Shown: piece by piece, positions 35,906 to 45,573 of the stretch
How positions within the stretch are numbered: position 1 is the first letter of the stretch
Layout: each line of letters opens with the position of its first letter
From: Vibrio nereis NBRC 15637
GTDB taxonomy: Bacteria > Pseudomonadota > Gammaproteobacteria > Enterobacterales > Vibrionaceae
Length of the DNA stretch: 64,000 nucleotides
Direction of reading: 5' to 3'
Assembly: GCF_001591105.1 (NCBI RefSeq)
Contig: NZ_BCUD01000001.1
Span: forward strand, 434,001 to 498,000
Translations under genes and position numbers: made by a program
The notes under the pieces: model-generated
What the model was told of the DNA's origin: nothing
Seen by the model: only the letters and a program-made list of their open reading frames with translations
Databases searched by the model: none

Positions 35906-37039
35906 ATGCAACAAAACGAACTAAAAACCCCGTACTTCATGATCAATGAAGACAAGCTGATTGCAAACCTAGAAAAAGCGAAGCAGCTAAAAGAAATCTC
36001 AGGGGTGAAGCTTGTCTTGGCACTGAAGTGCTTTTCGACTTGGGGCGTATTCGACATCATCAAGCCATACCTAGATGGGACAACCAGTTCTGGTCCGTTT
36101 GAAGTGAAGCTTGGCCACGAAACCTTTGGTGGCGAAACACACGCTTACAGTGTCGGTTATAGTGAAGATGACGTCCGCGATGTGGCTGACATCTGTGACA
36201 AGATGATTTTTAACTCACAATCACAACTTGCGGCTTACCGTCATATAGTAGAAGGCAAAGCTTCAATTGGTCTGCGTCTAAACCCTGGTGTGAGCTACGC
36301 TGGACAAGACCTGGCAAACCCTGCTCGTCAATTCTCTCGTCTTGGTGTTCAGGCTGATCATATCAAACCGGAAGTCTTTGAAGGGATTGACGGCGTGATG
36401 TTCCACATGAACTGTGAGAACAAAGATGTCGATGCGTTTATCGGCTTGCTTGATTCAATCTCTGAGCAGTTTGGTGAGTACCTAGATAAGCTGGATTGGG
36501 TGAGCATGGGCGGTGGTGTGTTTTTCACGTGGCCGGGTTACGACATTGAAAAGCTAGGTCTAGCACTGAAAGCCTTCTCTGAAAAACACGGCGTACAAAT
36601 GTACCTAGAGCCGGGCGAAGCGATCATCACCAAGACGACTGACCTTGTCGTAACAGTGGTTGATATTGTGGAGAACGTGAAGAAAACCGCGATCGTGGAT
36701 TCAGCAACAGAAGCACACCGTTTGGATACCCTTATCTATGATGAACCTGCCTCGATACTTGAAGCTTCAGAAAATGGTGAACACGAATACGTGATCGGTT
36801 CATGTTCTTGCCTAGCCGGCGACCAGTTCTGTGTGGCGAACTTTGATCAGTCTCTTGAGATTGGTCAGCGTCTACACATTTTGGATAGCGCAGGTTACAC
36901 CATGGTTAAGTTAAACTGGTTTAATGGTTTACGTATGCCTTCGGTTTATTGCGAGCGTTCAAATGGTGACATCCAGAAGTTGAATGAATTTGACTATTCA
37001 GACTTTAAACGTTCACTATCGCAGTGGTCAGTAAAATAA
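35906..37039 (+). CDS. nspC: Carboxynorspermidine decarboxylase
   Basis: ATG 35906 gives [18 protein letters not shown] and 377 residues, the expected NspC length; an upstream TTG extension lies in the terminator-like hairpin. It is a fold III PLP decarboxylase with PLP Lys in [14 protein letters not shown], a glycine loop [11 protein letters not shown], and C-terminal [12 protein letters not shown] with the catalytic cysteine region. It removes the carboxyl group of carboxynorspermidine to give norspermidine, a polyamine that governs biofilm formation in V. cholerae. A hairpin with a TTCG tetraloop ends the operon. Confidence 0.96.
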   Translation: MQQNELKTPYFMINEDKLIANLEKAKQLKEISGVKLVLALKCFSTWGVFDIIKPYLDGTTSSGPFEVKLGHETFGGETHAYSVGYSEDDVRDVADICDKMIFNSQSQLAAYRHIVEGKASIGLRLNPGVSYAGQDLANPARQFSRLGVQADHIKPEVFEGIDGVMFHMNCENKDVDAFIGLLDSISEQFGEYLDKLDWVSMGGGVFFTWPGYDIEKLGLALKAFSEKHGVQMYLEPGEAIITKTTDLVVTVVDIVENVKKTAIVDSATEAHRLDTLIYDEPASILEASENGEHEYVIGSCSCLAGDQFCVANFDQSLEIGQRLHILDSAGYTMVKLNWFNGLRMPSVYCERSNGDIQKLNEFDYSDFKRSLSQWSVK

Positions 37040-37040
37040 A

Positions 37041-37064
37041 AAAGAGCAGCTTCGGCTGCTCTTT
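37041..37064. terminator. Bidirectional terminator with UUCG loop
   Basis: AAAGAGCAGC (37041-37050), loop TTCG, GCTGCTCTTT (37055-37064). It is shared by nspC and the convergent ACT-domain gene. Confidence 0.92.
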
Positions 37065-37093
37065 CTGTATCTACCTTCTATTTTGGTTTTGAG

Positions 37094-37606
37094 CTATGCT
37101 TCTACCATCACTTTGGTATCTTCACTCAGTGATTCAAGCTCATTGGCGATGTCATCAATGTCGACTTCAGCGGGTAACCTAATGGCCATGTTTGCGGTAA
37201 ATAGGCTTGAGCTGACTCCACCTCCACCTGCAATGAATACGCGTTGGCAATCCATATCTAGAATACTCACTCCTTGTCCATCCAAGATATGAGTGATTTC
37301 ATTAACAATACCGGCGCGATCATTCGAGTCTAATCGGAGTTGGTAGATAGTGTCTGTATTGTAGTTGTGTGCTTGCGAATCAATAATCTGAACAACCAAG
37401 CCTTGCTGATCTTGGAAAGCATCTTTCACGAGGTCGGCATTCTGCACAGGCACCTCAACTTTGATGACCGCGGCTACTTGATCTTCTATAAAGTTCACTT
37501 TGCTGATCAACCATTTCCCACCGTTCTCGTGAGTGATTGCAGCGAGCTGTTTGATCGTATTGGGCGTCGCTCTACCGACAAAATTAACAATGAATGTACT
37601 GTTCAC
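37094..37606 (-). CDS. GcvR-like double ACT-domain regulator
   Basis: The 170-residue protein has two ACT domains. The first starts MNSTFIVNFVGRATPNTIKQLA; the second (about 85-165) has LRLDSNDRAGIVNEITHIL and SLFTANMAIRLP. That length and arrangement fit GcvR, the glycine cleavage system repressor that binds GcvA, and related amino-acid-binding regulators. It carries no DNA-binding motif of its own. It is monocistronic, and no gcv genes are nearby. Another ACT-domain regulatory role cannot be excluded. Confidence 0.72.
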   Translation of the reverse strand: MNSTFIVNFVGRATPNTIKQLAAITHENGGKWLISKVNFIEDQVAAVIKVEVPVQNADLVKDAFQDQQGLVVQIIDSQAHNYNTDTIYQLRLDSNDRAGIVNEITHILDGQGVSILDMDCQRVFIAGGGGVSSSLFTANMAIRLPAEVDIDDIANELESLSEDTKVMVEA

Positions 37607-37740
37607 GTGCGGACTCCTACAGGAAATAGAATTAACGGCTTAAATCCAAGTGTAGGGTAGCAGGCACAATAAGGCATGACAGAGTTCAAGATTTTAAGCT
37701 AATCCTTTGTCCGATATACAGTTATTATACTGCGAGCACA

Positions 37741-37766
37741 AAAAAGCGACGTCGTAACGTCGCTTG
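37741..37766 (-). terminator. Terminator of the DUF3943 gene
   Basis: On the minus strand AAGCGACG and CGTCGCTT (37759-37766 and 37745-37752) form a stem with a 6-nt loop, followed by six Ts (37746-37741). Confidence 0.85.
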
Positions 37767-37797
37767 TAGTAGTGAATTGTGATGGTTGTCTGTTGGG

Positions 37798-38694
37798 CTA
37801 AAAGCTTATCTTCATTTCAACACCGTAGAACACGTTGTCGTACTGAGCACCAGACTCCAACGCAAACTTGGCAGCTTGATCATTACCAAACCAAGGATTG
37901 CTGCTATATTGCAGTTCTGCACTACCACCCCAAGTATTGCTTACCCAACCATGGATGTGGCCCACAGGGTTGAGGAAAAACAAAGTCACGTCGCCCATGG
38001 TGGCAGAACCCAAGACTTCACCGCCCGAAGTAATGATATCTTGCTCGGCTTCTAACATCAGCTCACCAACAACAGCACCAAAAAATGGGGTAATGAATAC
38101 ATCTTGCCAGGAAGGAACTTCAGCAAATGCTTCTACGCCATACTCCCAAAAGAAAGTCGACATGGTTGCGGAGTATAGGAACGACTCAAACTCATTAAAC
38201 CCTGCATGACGCGCAGCAGTATAATAAACACCACCAAAGTATGGATGCATAACATAGTTAAGATAATGTTCATCTCGGTCCCACACGGGGCCTGCTGTTA
38301 CATTGTCTTTCCATTTTGAGCCTAATCCGCTGAGGTTACGGTCTTCTTCATCCCATTTGGTGATGGATTCTGGAAGTAGAGTCATTAAACCTACTGTTGC
38401 GACACTTAGGCCCAAAATTGTGTAAGTTTGGCCTTTTAGGTACTCCCAGTCTCTTTCGTCTTGTACCGTAAGGTATTTGGCTACGGGTTCTTCATCAAGC
38501 TTCAATGCGCTTTCATTTGCGTTGAAATTATATGGGTCTAATAGAGCGGTAGAGTTGCCATTGGTATAGAAAGGGTAATTTTGAGCTTGATCAACCGTGT
38601 ATGACAACTCAATATGTTGACTTGAGTAATCCATACTCGCATTGCTAAAAGTCGAGTATGACAAGATTAAAGCGGTTAGGCCGGTCTTTAACAC
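37798..38694 (-). CDS. DUF3943 family exported protein
   Basis: GTG 38694 is preferred: GGAG sits six bases upstream and the protein then starts with a signal peptide (LKTGLTALILSYSTFSNA). A TTG at 38706 is possible but overlaps that SD. The roughly 298-residue protein matches DUF3943: NYVMHPYFGGVYYTAARHAG, SATMSTFFWEYGVEAFAEVPSW and DVFITPFFGAVVGE. Its C-terminus ends in an aromatic-rich VFYGVEMKISF, typical of an outer membrane beta-barrel. The function is not known. Confidence 0.8.
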   Translation of the reverse strand: MLKTGLTALILSYSTFSNASMDYSSQHIELSYTVDQAQNYPFYTNGNSTALLDPYNFNANESALKLDEEPVAKYLTVQDERDWEYLKGQTYTILGLSVATVGLMTLLPESITKWDEEDRNLSGLGSKWKDNVTAGPVWDRDEHYLNYVMHPYFGGVYYTAARHAGFNEFESFLYSATMSTFFWEYGVEAFAEVPSWQDVFITPFFGAVVGELMLEAEQDIITSGGEVLGSATMGDVTLFFLNPVGHIHGWVSNTWGGSAELQYSSNPWFGNDQAAKFALESGAQYDNVFYGVEMKISF

Positions 38695-38863
38695 GGAAGG
38701 CTCCAATAGCGGTTTTTAATGATCTGGCTCACAATTATCTATTAAAGTCAGTTCAATGAAAACATGAATTTAGGCTAATAGTCTACTTCGTGTACTTTTC
38801 TTCGCTAAGAATCAAAAATACAACAAGCATGTTTACACAGCATGCAATCAGAAAGGATGAATA

Positions 38864-40105
38864 ATGTTAAAAATTGCAATGTTAAGTACAGGGGAAGAAG
38901 TCCTTCATGGAGACATTGTAGACACCAATGCCGCTTGGCTATCTCAGTTGTTTTTTGAAAGTGGTTATTCATTAACAAAGCGCTCAACGGTAGGAGATGA
39001 AAAGTCATCTTTGGTCGAAGAACTGGTGATGCTTAGTTTCAACAGCGATATTGTTATCGTTAATGGTGGGTTAGGCCCAACAAGTGATGATTTAAGCGCA
39101 GAAGCGGCTGCTCTTGCGGCAGAAACAGACTTAGTTGAATGCTCAGAGTGGGTTGAGCGTCTTAAGGCGTTTTTTGCTGCTCGTGGCGTAAATATGCCAG
39201 CAAGCAATATGAAGCAGGCGATGTTACCTAGAGGCTCGACCATGGTCGATAACCCAGTTGGCACCGCTTGTGGTTTCAAAGTAACCATTAACGATTGTTG
39301 TTTTTATTTTACGCCAGGTGTGCCGAGCGAGTTTAAGCGCATGATTGAAAGCGAAATCTTGCCGGATATGAGAAAGCATTTTCCTATTGAAAGTGGGATG
39401 GACTGTAGCAAACTGCATACGTTCGGGACTTCAGAGTCGGCACTGTCCGATAAGCTAGATAAAGTTGAGCTTCCTGAGGGGTACTTCCTTGGTTATCGCT
39501 CTTACATCCCATACATTGAAGTTAAGTTATTCGGGCCGAAAGGGGATGTGGATCGCAGAGTTAAGCTCCTGCAGATCATCTATAAGTTAATAGCGGAGCA
39601 TGTAGTGAGTGTTGATGAGTCCATGCAGCAACATGTCGCTCATTTGATGCTAGAAAAGAAGCTGTCGATTTCAACGGCGGAGCAATCGACACACGGTAGT
39701 CTGTCAAAGTGGCTGCATTTCGACGAAGCCGCCGCGCAATTCTGTGGACATGGGTGGGTTTTGAGTAGTCAAGTGGATGTAGGACAAGAGGAAGGAGACT
39801 CACTTGCCGCTGCATTTGCACTTGCTGGTGCGACTAAGGAAAAATGCGGGACTGATCTATCTATTGTTACAGGTCATGTATCGGACAGCACTTTTTCGGT
39901 TGCTATTGCGAGTAAAGAGGGAGAATGGGGGCAAACGTTGACGTTCGGTAGAAAATATTCGAGAGACGATCAAACGTTAGTTATCACGACAGTTGCAGCT
40001 GACATGCTAAGACGTTACTTCGCTGGTCAGGCTATGTTCCCAACCTATAGCTCCCTAAAACGCGTCAAAGAGATGTTTGTGCCACAAAGTGCGATTCAAG
40101 GCTAG
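38864..40105 (+). CDS. CinA-like protein (YfaY type) with degenerate deamidase domain
   Basis: The 413-residue protein has the N-terminal MoCF-like/COG1058 domain with STGEEVLHGDIVDTNAAW and VNGGLGPTSDD (67-77), associated with ADP-ribose or NAD-pyrophosphate cleavage. The C-terminal CinA domain, which normally deamidates nicotinamide mononucleotide, is altered: the AESCTGG motif reads AEQSTHG (272-278), with Gln274 at the catalytic serine, and the usual TGIAGP reads TGHVSD. Deamidation is therefore unlikely. E. coli YfaY has a similar state. AAAGGATG precedes ATG 38864. No partner gene is adjacent. Confidence 0.85.
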   Translation: MLKIAMLSTGEEVLHGDIVDTNAAWLSQLFFESGYSLTKRSTVGDEKSSLVEELVMLSFNSDIVIVNGGLGPTSDDLSAEAAALAAETDLVECSEWVERLKAFFAARGVNMPASNMKQAMLPRGSTMVDNPVGTACGFKVTINDCCFYFTPGVPSEFKRMIESEILPDMRKHFPIESGMDCSKLHTFGTSESALSDKLDKVELPEGYFLGYRSYIPYIEVKLFGPKGDVDRRVKLLQIIYKLIAEHVVSVDESMQQHVAHLMLEKKLSISTAEQSTHGSLSKWLHFDEAAAQFCGHGWVLSSQVDVGQEEGDSLAAAFALAGATKEKCGTDLSIVTGHVSDSTFSVAIASKEGEWGQTLTFGRKYSRDDQTLVITTVAADMLRRYFAGQAMFPTYSSLKRVKEMFVPQSAIQG

Positions 40106-40309
40106 TTATGACAGATAACATTATTTAACTCTATGAATAACTTATTTATTCGTTTATCACTCGAAAGTCAGGATCTTAGAATAAAATAGTATAATAGCTA
40201 TGTCATTGATTTAAATAATAAATATTAACTTACTCCAGATTGAGCCGGAAGTTTTAACATTTGCGTCTTAGACTTACTATTCGTCTAATTTTCACTCTGT
40301 GAGGTAGTC

Positions 40310-40573
40310 ATGTTCCATCACTCAAAAATTTTAGTTTGGTATCAGATTGCTGGTCAAAAGGTTATTTTAGGGGAAGCGGTGAGTAATGAGTGCTTTGATG
40401 CAATTTCTTTGTGGCTAACTGCACCTGAAGAGGCCGATCAGGAGGGAGGGCTGGGCTACCGTTTATCATTATTTGATGATGATGGCAGACAAATCGCGAA
40501 TAAAGCAGTCTCAATGTTGACGGCTGATGCATTACTTTCAGGCAGTAACAAAACGAGTGTGACACGCTATTAA
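40310..40573 (+). CDS. Small conserved-looking hypothetical protein
   Basis: An 87-residue soluble protein that I do not recognise. It begins MFHHSKILVWYQIAGQK, contains the acidic stretch EEADQEGG and a turn LFDDDGRQIANKA, and ends in NKTSVTRY. GAGGT lies five bases before ATG 40310. There is no signal peptide or membrane helix. It stands between cinA-like and the nrd operon and converges on the nrd terminator. The SD and protein-like composition support a real gene; the function is unknown. Confidence 0.62.
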   Translation: MFHHSKILVWYQIAGQKVILGEAVSNECFDAISLWLTAPEEADQEGGLGYRLSLFDDDGRQIANKAVSMLTADALLSGSNKTSVTRY

Positions 40574-40597
40574 AAAGCCCGGTAATCCTACCGGGCT
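40571..40597 (-). terminator. Terminator of the nrdA-nrdB-yfaE operon
   Basis: AGCCCGGTA (40576-40584) pairs with TACCGGGCT (40589-40597) around loop ATCC; on the minus strand it is followed by a T run (40575-40571), so it ends the nrd operon. Confidence 0.85.
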
Positions 40598-40617
40598 CAA
40601 TCCACACAATTGACGCG

Positions 40618-40896
40618 TTATGCGCGTTTTTCTTTCAAGGTGTAATTGACATTTTCAAGTTGAACGTCAGATTTAGCCTTTGAGATGCATGGCAAGATTT
40701 CGTCTGTTTGCGTATACGCCATAGCAAAACCAACGTACTCTACCTCTCCTGAAACCAACTTACATCGACACGCACCACAGTGACCATCTCGGCAGTTATA
40801 TTCAGGTTCAATACCAGCTTTTTCCATCGTTTCTAAAATTGTATTAGAAGGGTTGGACTGAATAGCTGAAATTCCGTTGATTTTGATACTGGGCAT
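40618..40896 (-). CDS. yfaE: YfaE-like 2Fe-2S ferredoxin
   Basis: The 92-residue protein is a plant-type ferredoxin with cysteines at 35, 40, 43 and 70 (NCRDGHCGACRCKL and LPCIS). In E. coli YfaE reduces and maintains the diferric-tyrosyl radical cofactor of NrdB. Its start shares one base with the nrdB stop (TAATG on the minus strand), so translation is coupled. The context leaves little doubt about the role. Confidence 0.94.
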   Translation of the reverse strand: MPSIKINGISAIQSNPSNTILETMEKAGIEPEYNCRDGHCGACRCKLVSGEVEYVGFAMAYTQTDEILPCISKAKSDVQLENVNYTLKEKRA

Positions 40897-42029
40897 TACA
40901 GTTCGAAGTCCTTAAAGTCATCCGCACGTACATCACTATCGATTTGACCAACAAGGTAAGATGAAATCTCAGCTTCTTGAGGGGCAACCTGAACGTTGTC
41001 AGAAGATAGCCATGCATTGATCCAAGGAATCGGGTTCGTGGTCGCCTCTGGGTAAGCTGCACCTAAGCCAACTGCTTGCATACGTATGTTAGTAATGTAC
41101 TCAACATACTGGCACAAGATGTCTTTGTTCAAACCGATCATTGAGCCATCTTTGAATAGGTACTCTGCCCACTCTTTTTCTTGCTCTGCTGCGGCTTTGA
41201 ACAAATCAAAACACTCTTGCTTGCACTCTTCAGCAATCTGCATGAACGCAAAGTCATCTTGACCGTTGCGTAGCAAGTTGATCATGTGCTGTGTACCAGT
41301 TAGGTGCAGTGCTTCATCACGAGCGATAAGCTTGATGATTTTCGCATTACCTTCCATCAGTTCACGTTCAGCAAACGCAAAAGAACAAGCGAAACTTACG
41401 TAGAAACGGATCGCTTCCAGCGCGTTCACTGACATCAAGCACAAATAAAGTTGCTTCTTCAGATCTTGCAGACTGATCTTCACCTCTTCACCATTGATTT
41501 GGTGCGTACCTTCACCGTAACGGTGGTAGTCGTTAGTCAGTTGAATCAGCTTATCGTAGTAGTGAGAAATGTCTTCTGCACGCTTTAGGATGTGCTCGTT
41601 TTCAACGATGTCATCAAACACGATGCCCGGATCGTTCACGATGTTACGGATGATGTGCGTGTAAGAGCGAGAGTGAATAGTCTCAGAGAATGACCAAGTC
41701 TCAATCCACGTTTCTACTTCCGGCAGAGAAACCAGTGGCAGCAGTGCTACGTTAGGACTACGGCCTTGAATCGAATCAAGTAGAGTCTGGTACTTCAAGT
41801 TAGAGATGAAAATGTGCTTTTCATGATCTGGAAGCTTGTTGTAGTCGATGCGATCACTTGATACATCGACTTCTTCTGGACGCCAGAAGAAAGAAAGCTG
41901 TTTCTCGATCAGCTTTTCAAAAATTTCAAATTTCTGTTGGTCGTAACGAGCGACGTTAACGGATTGACCCAAGAACATTGGTTCTTTTAATTGATCGTTC
42001 TTGTTTCTGTTAAAAGTACTGTAAGCCAT
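40896..42029 (-). CDS. nrdB: Ribonucleoside-diphosphate reductase class Ia, beta subunit
   Basis: The 377-residue subunit keeps the diiron ligands and radical tyrosine of class Ia R2: Asp in QTLLDSIQG, Glu in [17 protein letters not shown] (with the radical Tyr in RSYTH), and the later Glu and His in RDEALHLTG. The C-terminal acidic tail that docks in NrdA ends with [12 protein letters not shown]. It makes the tyrosyl radical used by NrdA to reduce ribonucleotides for DNA synthesis. It follows nrdA after 85 bp containing a hairpin. Confidence 0.97.
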   Translation of the reverse strand: MAYSTFNRNKNDQLKEPMFLGQSVNVARYDQQKFEIFEKLIEKQLSFFWRPEEVDVSSDRIDYNKLPDHEKHIFISNLKYQTLLDSIQGRSPNVALLPLVSLPEVETWIETWSFSETIHSRSYTHIIRNIVNDPGIVFDDIVENEHILKRAEDISHYYDKLIQLTNDYHRYGEGTHQINGEEVKISLQDLKKQLYLCLMSVNALEAIRFYVSFACSFAFAERELMEGNAKIIKLIARDEALHLTGTQHMINLLRNGQDDFAFMQIAEECKQECFDLFKAAAEQEKEWAEYLFKDGSMIGLNKDILCQYVEYITNIRMQAVGLGAAYPEATTNPIPWINAWLSSDNVQVAPQEAEISSYLVGQIDSDVRADDFKDFEL

Positions 42030-42049
42030 AGTGCCTCAATTCCTTTTAA

Positions 42050-42068
42050 GCCCCTCTCGCTGAGGGGC
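42050..42068 (-). terminator. Intercistronic hairpin between nrdA and nrdB
   Basis: GCCCCTC (42050-42056) and GAGGGGC (42062-42068) form a 7-bp stem with loop TCGCT; on the minus strand it is followed by TTAAAA rather than a T run. It is more likely an mRNA-stabilising or partial terminator element that sets nrdA:nrdB ratios (inference). Confidence 0.55.
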
Positions 42069-42114
42069 ATAATTTGTTAAACCTGAATAAACCCTATTAA
42101 GTGTGGGTTATGGA

Positions 42115-44397
42115 TTAAATCTTACAACCGCCGCCTGAACAATCGTCGTCTTGTGGTTGTACTGCGTCTTTCTGGTCATCACTCGCGCCATCACGAGTGT
42201 TATGGTAGTAAAGTGTTTTCACACCGTACTTGTACGCAGTCAACAGGTCTTGCAGCAGTTGTTTCATTGGAACTTTGCCACTTTCAAAACGCGTTGGGTC
42301 GTAGTTGGTGTTTGCTGAAATCGCTTGGTCGACAAACTTCTGCATAATACCAACTAGGTGCAGGTAACCATTGTTTGAGCCAATGTTCCACAGCAACTCG
42401 TAGTTGTTTTTCAGGTTAATAAAATCAGGTACAACTTGTTTTAGGATACCGTCTTTTGATGCTTTAACAGAGACATAGCCTCGTGGTGGTTCAATACCGT
42501 TTGTCGCGTTAGAAATCTGCGAAGAGGTCTCCGATGGCATCAAGGCTGTTAGCGTAGAGTTACGCAGGCCGTGCTCCATGATCTCTTCACGTAGCGTGTC
42601 CCAGTCGTAATGAAGCTCTTCGTCACAAACCAGATCGATATCTTTCTTGTATGTATCGATTGGCAACAGACCTTTCGCGTAGTTCGTTTCATTGAACGAT
42701 GGGCATTTACCTTGTTCCTTTGCCAGCTCTACTGATGCTTTTAACAAGTAGTACTGAATCGCTTCGAACGTGCGGTGAGTCAGACCGTTTGCGCTACCGT
42801 CAGAGTACTTAACGCCATTCTTCGCTAGGTAGTATGCAAAGTTGATTACACCTACACCTAGAGTTCGGCGGTTCATTGTAGACTTGTATGCCGCCGGAAG
42901 AGGGTAGTCTTGGTAGTCAAGCAGTGCATCCAGAGCACGTACAACCAATTCAGAAAGCTCTTCAAAGTCATCTAGAGACTTAATCGCGCCCAAGTTAAAG
43001 GCCGATAGAGTACACAGTGCAATCTCACCAGAGTCATCTTCAACGTTTGTTAAAGGTTTCGTTGGCAGTGCGATTTCCAAACACAGGTTAGACTGACGAA
43101 CAGGTGCCACTTTCGAGTCGAACGGGCTATGAGTATTACAGTGGTCAACATTTTGAATGTAAATACGACCTGTAGAAGCACGCTCTTGCATTAACAGAGA
43201 GAACATCTCGACAGCTTTAACGGTCTCTTTCTTAATCGAAGGATCGTTTTCGTATTTCACGTATAGACGTTCGAATTCGTCTTGGTCTTCAAAGAACGCG
43301 TCGTATAGACCTGGTACGTCAGATGGCGAGAACAACGTAATGTTGCCACCTTCCACTAGGCGTTGGTACATCAAACGGTTTAGCTGAACACCGTAGTCCA
43401 TGTGACGAACACGGTTTTCTTCAACACCACGGTTGTTCTTCAGAACCATCAGAGCTTGAGACTCACCGTGCCACAGTGGGTAGAATACTGTCGCTGCACC
43501 GCCACGAACACCACCCTGAGAACAGCATTTCACTGCTGTCTGGAAGTATTTGTAGAATGGGATACAACCAGTGTGGAACGCTTCACCGCCGCGGATTTCA
43601 GAACCCAGCGCACGAATGCGACCCGCGTTGATACCAATACCTGCGCGTTGAGATACGTAACGAACGATAGAGCTTGCCGTTGCGTTAATTGAATCTAGGC
43701 TATCACCACACTCGATCAGCACACATGAGCTGAACTGGCGAGTAGGGGTACGTACACCAGACATGATCGGTGTAGGTAGAGAAATTTTGAATGTTGAAGT
43801 CGCATCGTAGAAACGCTTGATGTAATCCAAGCGCGTGTCTTTTGGATACTTAGCGAACAGACAAGCGGCAACCAGAATGTATAAGAACTGAGCACTTTCG
43901 TAAATTTGGCCTGTTACACGGTTCTGAACGAAGTATTTGCCTTCAAGCTGTTTGACTGCTGCGTAAGAAAAATCAAGATCGCGCTTGTGATCAAGGTAGG
44001 CACCTAGCTCATCTAACTCTGCTTTCGAGTAATCTTCCAGAATGTGCTTGTCGTATTTTCCTAATTCAACCAGTTTTGAAACATGGTCAAACAGTGTTGG
44101 TGGCTCATATTGGCCATAGGCTTTTTTACGCAAGTGGAAGACGGCCAGACGCGCCGCCAGATATTGATAATCTGGAGTTTCTTCAGAGATCAGGTCTGCC
44201 GCAGACTTGATGATCGTTTCATGGATATCTGTGGTCGTAATGCCTTCGTAAAACTGGATGTGAGCGCGCAGTTCTACCTGAGATACAGAAACGTTATCTA
44301 GGCCTTCCGCGGCCCATGTAATTACTCGGTGGATCTTTTCTAGATCAATATTTTCTTTGCGGCCATCACGTTTAGTAACGGTTAGTCGTTGGTTCAT
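42115..44397 (-). CDS. nrdA: Ribonucleoside-diphosphate reductase class Ia, alpha subunit
   Basis: The 760-residue subunit has an N-terminal ATP-cone (MNQRLTVTKRDGRKENIDLE) for dATP feedback, the active-site cysteines in FSSCVLIECGDS and ALCTLSAFNLG, the catalytic NLCLEIALPT (Asn, Cys, Glu), and a C-terminal redox pair in DDDCSGGGCKI that is reduced by thioredoxin. It reduces all four ribonucleoside diphosphates. It is first in the nrdA-nrdB-yfaE operon; NrdR boxes and a DnaA box lie upstream. Confidence 0.97.
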   Translation of the reverse strand: MNQRLTVTKRDGRKENIDLEKIHRVITWAAEGLDNVSVSQVELRAHIQFYEGITTTDIHETIIKSAADLISEETPDYQYLAARLAVFHLRKKAYGQYEPPTLFDHVSKLVELGKYDKHILEDYSKAELDELGAYLDHKRDLDFSYAAVKQLEGKYFVQNRVTGQIYESAQFLYILVAACLFAKYPKDTRLDYIKRFYDATSTFKISLPTPIMSGVRTPTRQFSSCVLIECGDSLDSINATASSIVRYVSQRAGIGINAGRIRALGSEIRGGEAFHTGCIPFYKYFQTAVKCCSQGGVRGGAATVFYPLWHGESQALMVLKNNRGVEENRVRHMDYGVQLNRLMYQRLVEGGNITLFSPSDVPGLYDAFFEDQDEFERLYVKYENDPSIKKETVKAVEMFSLLMQERASTGRIYIQNVDHCNTHSPFDSKVAPVRQSNLCLEIALPTKPLTNVEDDSGEIALCTLSAFNLGAIKSLDDFEELSELVVRALDALLDYQDYPLPAAYKSTMNRRTLGVGVINFAYYLAKNGVKYSDGSANGLTHRTFEAIQYYLLKASVELAKEQGKCPSFNETNYAKGLLPIDTYKKDIDLVCDEELHYDWDTLREEIMEHGLRNSTLTALMPSETSSQISNATNGIEPPRGYVSVKASKDGILKQVVPDFINLKNNYELLWNIGSNNGYLHLVGIMQKFVDQAISANTNYDPTRFESGKVPMKQLLQDLLTAYKYGVKTLYYHNTRDGASDDQKDAVQPQDDDCSGGGCKI

Positions 44398-44484
44398 TCT
44401 GCTTCATTTCCCTAGAAAAACTGATAAAAGCCGTATTTATGTATAATTCTTGTAAAATATGTACGGGCTTTGTGATCGAAGTCT

Positions 44485-44520
44485 ATCTATATATTGTAGT
44501 TCAAACACAACATATAGGGG
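44485..44520 (-). promoter_or_regulatory. Tandem NrdR boxes upstream of nrdA
   Basis: Two 16-mers resemble the NrdR consensus (acaCwAtATaTwGtgt): ATCTATATATTGTAGT at 44485-44500 and, on the minus strand, CCCCTATATGTTGTGT at 44505-44520. Their starts are 20 bp apart, about two helical turns, which suits paired binding. They lie about 90-120 bp from the nrdA start, as expected for repression of ribonucleotide reductase genes when dATP is plentiful. Confidence 0.72.
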
Positions 44521-44589
44521 TGCATGTGATTGCGGGTTACAAGATAGTGCTATCGATGGCTATTTTCAAGTTACAGATCTTGGATGACT

Positions 44590-44598
44590 TGTGGATAA
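44590..44598 (-). promoter_or_regulatory. DnaA box upstream of nrdA
   Basis: TTATCCACA on the minus strand is a perfect DnaA box, about 195 bp upstream of nrdA. E. coli nrdAB is also regulated by DnaA through upstream boxes, so this site may couple deoxynucleotide synthesis to replication. The gap around it (44398-44800) otherwise shows only the NrdR boxes. Confidence 0.65.
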
Positions 44599-44800
44599 CT
44601 GTGAAAATAAAAAAAATCTGTAAGTAACTACTAACCGATGAAATTAGGGCGGACAAGATTGTAGAAAAACACGAGTTGAAGATCGCTTCAGAAGTAACCG
44701 AGAGTAAAAAAAAATATCTTGATCTTTAGCAAAAACTAAGTCCGATTTATGGCTTGGTTAAATTGAGAACAAGAACTCAAAAATTGTTTAAAAATGCACT

Positions 44801-44831
44801 AAAAAAGGCGGAGATCTTGTGCTACCGCCTT
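44801..44831 (-). terminator. Terminator of ubiG
   Basis: AAGGCGG and CCGCCTT (44825-44831 and 44805-44811) form the stem, with a run of six Ts after it on the minus strand, 35 bp beyond the ubiG stop. Confidence 0.8.
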
Positions 44832-44865
44832 AAAAATAACCACTACATCTAGATGGTGAAAAATG

Positions 44866-45573
44866 TTAAAACTTCTGTGTATGCACGATATAGTTTACAT
44901 CCACATTGTTGCCCAGTTTGTAGGTGTCCGTTAACGGATTGTAGTGTAAGCCCGTAATTCCCATCTCTGTGAGATCGGTACGGTCGATCATTTTGATTAA
45001 CTCGGAAGGGCGGATGAACTTTTCATGCTCGTGTGTACCTTCTGGTACAATTTTCAATAGTTTCTCTGCACCCACAATCGCAAAGAGATACGATTTGATG
45101 TTGCGGTTTAGAGTCGAGAAGAAAACGTGGCCACCTGGTTTCACAAGTGCCGAACACGATCGAATAACAGAAAGTGGGTCTGGCACGTGTTCCAACATTT
45201 CCATGCAAGTGACGACGTCGTAGGTGCCCGCATTTTCGGCTGCATGGTCTTCAATTGTACTTTGGATGTAAGTTAGCTTGGTGCCCGTTTCAAGGGCATG
45301 CAAGCGAGCAACTTCTAACGGCTCTTTGCCCATATCAAGGCCAGTCACAGTCGCTCCCTCTTTAGCCATACTTTCGGCTAAGATGCCTCCACCGCATCCG
45401 ACATCAAGAACGGTTTTGCCAAACAAGCCTTCAGCATTCTCTAAAACATAGTTCAAGCGCAGTGGGTTAATTTGGTGAAGAGGTTTAAACTCGCCTTCCA
45501 GATCCCACCAGCGTGAGGCCATTTCCTCAAACTTCTTGATTTCCTTTGGGTCGACATTTTGTGATTGGGTCAT
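44866..45573 (-). CDS. ubiG: Ubiquinone biosynthesis O-methyltransferase
   Basis: The 235-residue enzyme has SAM-binding motif [19 protein letters not shown], a post-I acidic loop [13 protein letters not shown], and the UbiG hallmarks [22 protein letters not shown] near the N-terminus and [13 protein letters not shown] later (both shown in part). It performs both O-methylations of ubiquinone synthesis. It is divergent from gyrA with a 291-bp gap and precedes nrdA, the same order as in E. coli. Confidence 0.97.
   Translation of the reverse strand: MTQSQNVDPKEIKKFEEMASRWWDLEGEFKPLHQINPLRLNYVLENAEGLFGKTVLDVGCGGGILAESMAKEGATVTGLDMGKEPLEVARLHALETGTKLTYIQSTIEDHAAENAGTYDVVTCMEMLEHVPDPLSVIRSCSALVKPGGHVFFSTLNRNIKSYLFAIVGAEKLLKIVPEGTHEHEKFIRPSELIKMIDRTDLTEMGITGLHYNPLTDTYKLGNNVDVNYIVHTQKF

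Noticed and set aside
44439..44627. Plus-strand 62-codon ORF upstream of nrdA
   Set aside because: It covers the NrdR boxes and DnaA box, has no good ribosome binding site and reads as low-complexity hydrophobic sequence.
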